Positions 42,299 through 45,075 of a stretch of DNA of 45,075 nucleotides are shown in pieces; position 1 is the first letter of the stretch; the number at the start of each line of letters is the position of its first letter. The position numbers were made by a program, and so were the translations under genes. The notes below the pieces were generated by a model. It had not been told where the DNA came from, searched no databases, and saw only the letters and a list, made by a program, of their open reading frames with translations. Source of the DNA: Alistipes sp. (lineage in GTDB: Bacteria > Bacteroidota > Bacteroidia > Bacteroidales > Rikenellaceae); contig JAFVOR010000096.1 of the NCBI GenBank assembly GCA_017505725.1, positions 1-45,075 of the forward strand. Direction: 5' to 3'.

Positions 42299-45049
42299 AT
42301 GAGTGAATTTATGAACGAAGAGAAAGATATACAGGAAGAGTTGTTGAATGACGAGGAGGTTGTCGCGTCGGAGCCTGGTAGGTACGATGCCTTGATGGCG
42401 GAGACCAGCACCAAGCGATTGACCGGTATGTACAAGAATTGGTTTTTGGACTACGCCTCGTATGTTATTTTGGAGCGTGCAGTGCCTCACATCGAAGATG
42501 GTTTGAAGCCGGTGCAGCGACGCATCCTCCACGCTATGAAGGTGGTTGATGACGGTAAGTTGAACAAGGTTGCCAACCTCGTGGGACAGACTATGCAGTA
42601 TCACCCTCACGGTGACGCATCAATCAAGGATGCGTTGGTGCAGCTTGGTCAGAAGGATCTCTTGATTGACTGCCAGGGTAACTGGGGTAATATCCTTACA
42701 GGTGACGATGCTGCGGCTGCTCGATACATCGAGGCACGCTTGTCTAAGTTCGCATTGGAGGTTGTCTACAACAAGAAGACTACCGAGTGGATGTTGGCAT
42801 ACGACGGTCGTAAGGAGGAACCTGTGACCTTGCCGGTGAAGTTCCCGTTGCTCTTGGCGCAGGGTGCCGAGGGTATTGCTGTAGGTTTGGCATCGAAGAT
42901 TCTGCCGCACAACTTCAACGAGTTGATTTCGGCATCGATTGCGCACCTCAAGGGCGAGGAGTTCCAGCTCTATCCCGACTTCCCAACGGGAGGTATGATT
43001 GATGTGTCGCGCTATAACGACGGTCTGCGTGGTGGTGCAGTGAAGGTGCGTGCCAAGATCTCGAAGTTGGACAAGAATACTTTGGCTATCACCGAGATTC
43101 CATTCTCGACCACAACCGAGAGCATCAAAGACTCTATCCTCAAGGCTAACCAGAAGGGTAAGATTAAGATTCGTCGTGTCGACGACAATACTGCTCGCAA
43201 GGCGGAGATTATTGTTCAGGTTGCAGCGGGAGAGTCGTGCGACAAGACCATTGATGCACTCTATGCCTTCACCTTGTGCGAGGTTTCGATTTCACCGAAT
43301 GCTTGTGTCATTAAGGATGATAAACCAGCATTTATGGGTGTAAGCGAGATTTTGCGCCACTCGGCAGAGCATACCAAGGCCCTCTTGAAGAAGGAGTTGG
43401 AGATTGCCTTGGCCGAGCATAACGAGGCTTGGCACGCAGCATCGTTGGAGCGAATCTTCATCGAGAATAAACTCTATCAACTCATCGAGGGTTGCAAGTC
43501 ACGCGAAGAGGCTTATGCTGCGGTGGATAAGGGTTTGGATCCATTCAAGAGTCTGCTTCGTCGCGAGGTTACACTCGAGGATGTGCAGCGTCTGACAGAG
43601 CTGAAGTTTATCCGTATCTCGCGTTACGATTCGGACAAGGCCGATAACGAGATTAAGCAGATTGAGAAGGATATCAAGCAGGTGAAGCACGATTTGGCCT
43701 ACCTGACCGAGTATGCGATAGCCTACTTTGAGCATATCCGCGAGAAGTATGGCAAGGGCAAGGAGCGTCAGACCGAGATTCGTGAGTTCGATTCGATTGA
43801 GGCGACCAAGGTGGCTGTATCGAATGCTAAACTCTATGTCGATCGTGAGGAGGGCTTCTTTGGTATCGGCAAGTCGATGAAGGATGCCGAGTATGTCTGC
43901 GACTGCTCGGATATAGATGATGTTATTGTCATTCTTCGTGATGGTCGCTATGTTATCAAGAAGGTTGCCGAGAAGTGTTTCGTAGATAAGAACATATATT
44001 ATATAGGTGTATTCAAGCGCAATGATGAGCGTACAATCTACAATCTCCTCTATCGTGATGGCAAGGGTGGTGCAATTATGATGAAACGATGCGCTATCAA
44101 GGGTATTACACGCGACAAGGAGTATGATCTCACGAAGGGTACACCAAAGAGCGATATTCTCTATCTCTCGGTCAATCCGAATGGCGAGGCCGAGGTGTTG
44201 AAGGTCTACTTCCGCCCACGCCCACGCTTGAAGAAGATGATTGTCGATCTCGATTTCTCGGAGTTGGCAATCAAGGGCCGTCAGTCGCAGGGTAATCTCT
44301 TCTCACGCTATCCAATCCATAAGATTGTCTTGAAGGAGAAGGGTGTGTCGACTCTCGCAGGTCAGAATATATGGTGGGACGAGGATGTGCGTCGACTCAA
44401 TAGTGATGGTCGAGGTCTGCTTCTCGGTGAGTTCAAGGGCAGTGACAAGATTGTTGTGTGGACAGCCAAGAATCTCGCCTACATTACAGGTTTCGATACG
44501 CAGCAACACTTCCCTGATGATACCGTGCGTGTGGAGCGTTACGAGGCAGGCAAGATATATAATGTTTGCTACTTCGATAAGGAGCAGGGCTACTACTATA
44601 TGAAGCGTTTCCAACTCGAGCAGAGCGACAAGACGCAGTACTTCCTCGATGAGGATGGCTCGTGCCGTTTTGAGTGTATCTCGGGAGCTAAGGGAGTAAA
44701 ATTGGAGATTACCTACAAGGGTGCACACGAGAATCGCCCTGCCGATATGGTTGATGTAGAGGAGTTTGTGGGTGTCAAGTCGTGCAAGGCAAAGGGTAAG
44801 AGATTGACAACCTTCGATGTTGCGACATTGACATTTATTGAGCCTGAGATTGTTGAGCCGGAGCCAGCCGACGAGGATTTGGTAGAGGATGTCGAGGATG
44901 TGGATGTGACCGATACTGAGGCTGCAGAGGATGCAGAGGATGTTGCAGAGGATACTGTAATCATCCCCGTAGACAATAGTGGCACTCCAATAGAGATTAT
45001 CCGCCACGATGTAGACGAGAGTGAAACCGAGCAGTTGAATTTGTTTTAG
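42299..45049 (+). CDS. parC: DNA topoisomerase IV subunit A
   Basis: The 916-residue cleavage subunit of topoisomerase IV. It has GLKPVQRRIL (residues 69-77), YHPHGDASIKDALVQLGQ (101-118), QGNWGNILTGDDAAAARYIEARLSK with catalytic Tyr143, and the coiled tower region with YDSDKADNEIKQIEKDIKQ. The C-terminal part (about 520-830) carries beta-pinwheel-like repeats, and the last 80 residues are very acidic (EDVEDVDVTDTEAAEDAEDV) before ending TEQLNLF. At the position matching Ser80 of E. coli ParC this protein has Ala107, with Asp111 at the Glu84 position. The stop codon TAG is the first triplet of a heptamer repeat. Confidence 0.95.
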   Translation: MSEFMNEEKDIQEELLNDEEVVASEPGRYDALMAETSTKRLTGMYKNWFLDYASYVILERAVPHIEDGLKPVQRRILHAMKVVDDGKLNKVANLVGQTMQYHPHGDASIKDALVQLGQKDLLIDCQGNWGNILTGDDAAAARYIEARLSKFALEVVYNKKTTEWMLAYDGRKEEPVTLPVKFPLLLAQGAEGIAVGLASKILPHNFNELISASIAHLKGEEFQLYPDFPTGGMIDVSRYNDGLRGGAVKVRAKISKLDKNTLAITEIPFSTTTESIKDSILKANQKGKIKIRRVDDNTARKAEIIVQVAAGESCDKTIDALYAFTLCEVSISPNACVIKDDKPAFMGVSEILRHSAEHTKALLKKELEIALAEHNEAWHAASLERIFIENKLYQLIEGCKSREEAYAAVDKGLDPFKSLLRREVTLEDVQRLTELKFIRISRYDSDKADNEIKQIEKDIKQVKHDLAYLTEYAIAYFEHIREKYGKGKERQTEIREFDSIEATKVAVSNAKLYVDREEGFFGIGKSMKDAEYVCDCSDIDDVIVILRDGRYVIKKVAEKCFVDKNIYYIGVFKRNDERTIYNLLYRDGKGGAIMMKRCAIKGITRDKEYDLTKGTPKSDILYLSVNPNGEAEVLKVYFRPRPRLKKMIVDLDFSELAIKGRQSQGNLFSRYPIHKIVLKEKGVSTLAGQNIWWDEDVRRLNSDGRGLLLGEFKGSDKIVVWTAKNLAYITGFDTQQHFPDDTVRVERYEAGKIYNVCYFDKEQGYYYMKRFQLEQSDKTQYFLDEDGSCRFECISGAKGVKLEITYKGAHENRPADMVDVEEFVGVKSCKAKGKRLTTFDVATLTFIEPEIVEPEPADEDLVEDVEDVDVTDTEAAEDAEDVAEDTVIIPVDNSGTPIEIIRHDVDESETEQLNLF

Positions 45050-45075
45050 TGAGTAGTGAGTAGTGAGTAGTGAGT
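45047..45075. repeat. Heptamer tandem repeat TAGTGAG at the parC stop
   Basis: Four perfect copies of TAGTGAG plus one base, running to the window end. The first unit starts with the parC stop codon itself. Each unit puts TAG in a different frame, so all three frames are closed within three units. Confidence 0.92.

Overview
The window looks like chromosomal DNA of a Bacteroidales bacterium, probably a Rikenellaceae/Alistipes-like gut commensal (the order is well supported, the family is a guess). Evidence for the order: promoters of the TTTG-N18/19-TAnnTTTG type, many secreted glycosidases and lipoproteins, a carboxypeptidase-regulatory-like/TonB receptor, NhaC and LytS/LytTR families, and A/T-rich leaders without strong Shine-Dalgarno sites. 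No rRNA, tRNA, CRISPR array or prophage was seen.

Layout. 1-405 is the right end of an IS3-family element. 443-5642 (minus) holds two paralogous secreted FAD oxidoreductases and glyA, divergent from fabG (5780-6523, plus). 6624-12863 (minus) is pheT followed by a GH3 and a clan GH-A glycosidase lipoprotein. 13194-22295 (minus) is a very tightly packed seven-gene run: yitT-like, miaB, an LRR lipoprotein, beta-mannosidase, a UbiA/MqnP-like prenyltransferase, an EamA transporter and a dicarboxylate/amino-acid symporter. 22820-27060 (plus) is a lipid block: plsY and two tandem acyl-CoA ligases. 27424-35695 (plus) is a compact six-gene run: LytS-like sensor kinase, LytTR regulator, DUF5689-like secreted protein, a sialidase-like propeller fused to an EEP-family nuclease/phosphatase, an NhaC antiporter, and a NUC1-type nuclease lipoprotein. 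35907-39266 (minus) is a probable metal-uptake operon (PqqD-like, Cys/His-rich protein, TonB receptor, HMA protein). 39580-45049 (plus) holds plsC, parE and parC.

Two things stand out. (1) A family of about 122-bp imperfect palindromes occurs seven times between genes (12907, three tandem copies from 22358, two from 27061, and 35696). The stems carry compensatory base changes, the two sides of an internal loop are conserved, and all copies point the same way; I do not recognise it. (2) The 27424-35695 operon couples a two-component system to two predicted exported phosphodiesterases/nucleases, one of them an unusual propeller-EEP fusion. It has its own terminator-insulated promoter overlapping a perfect palindrome, and a copy of the palindromic element follows its last stop codon.
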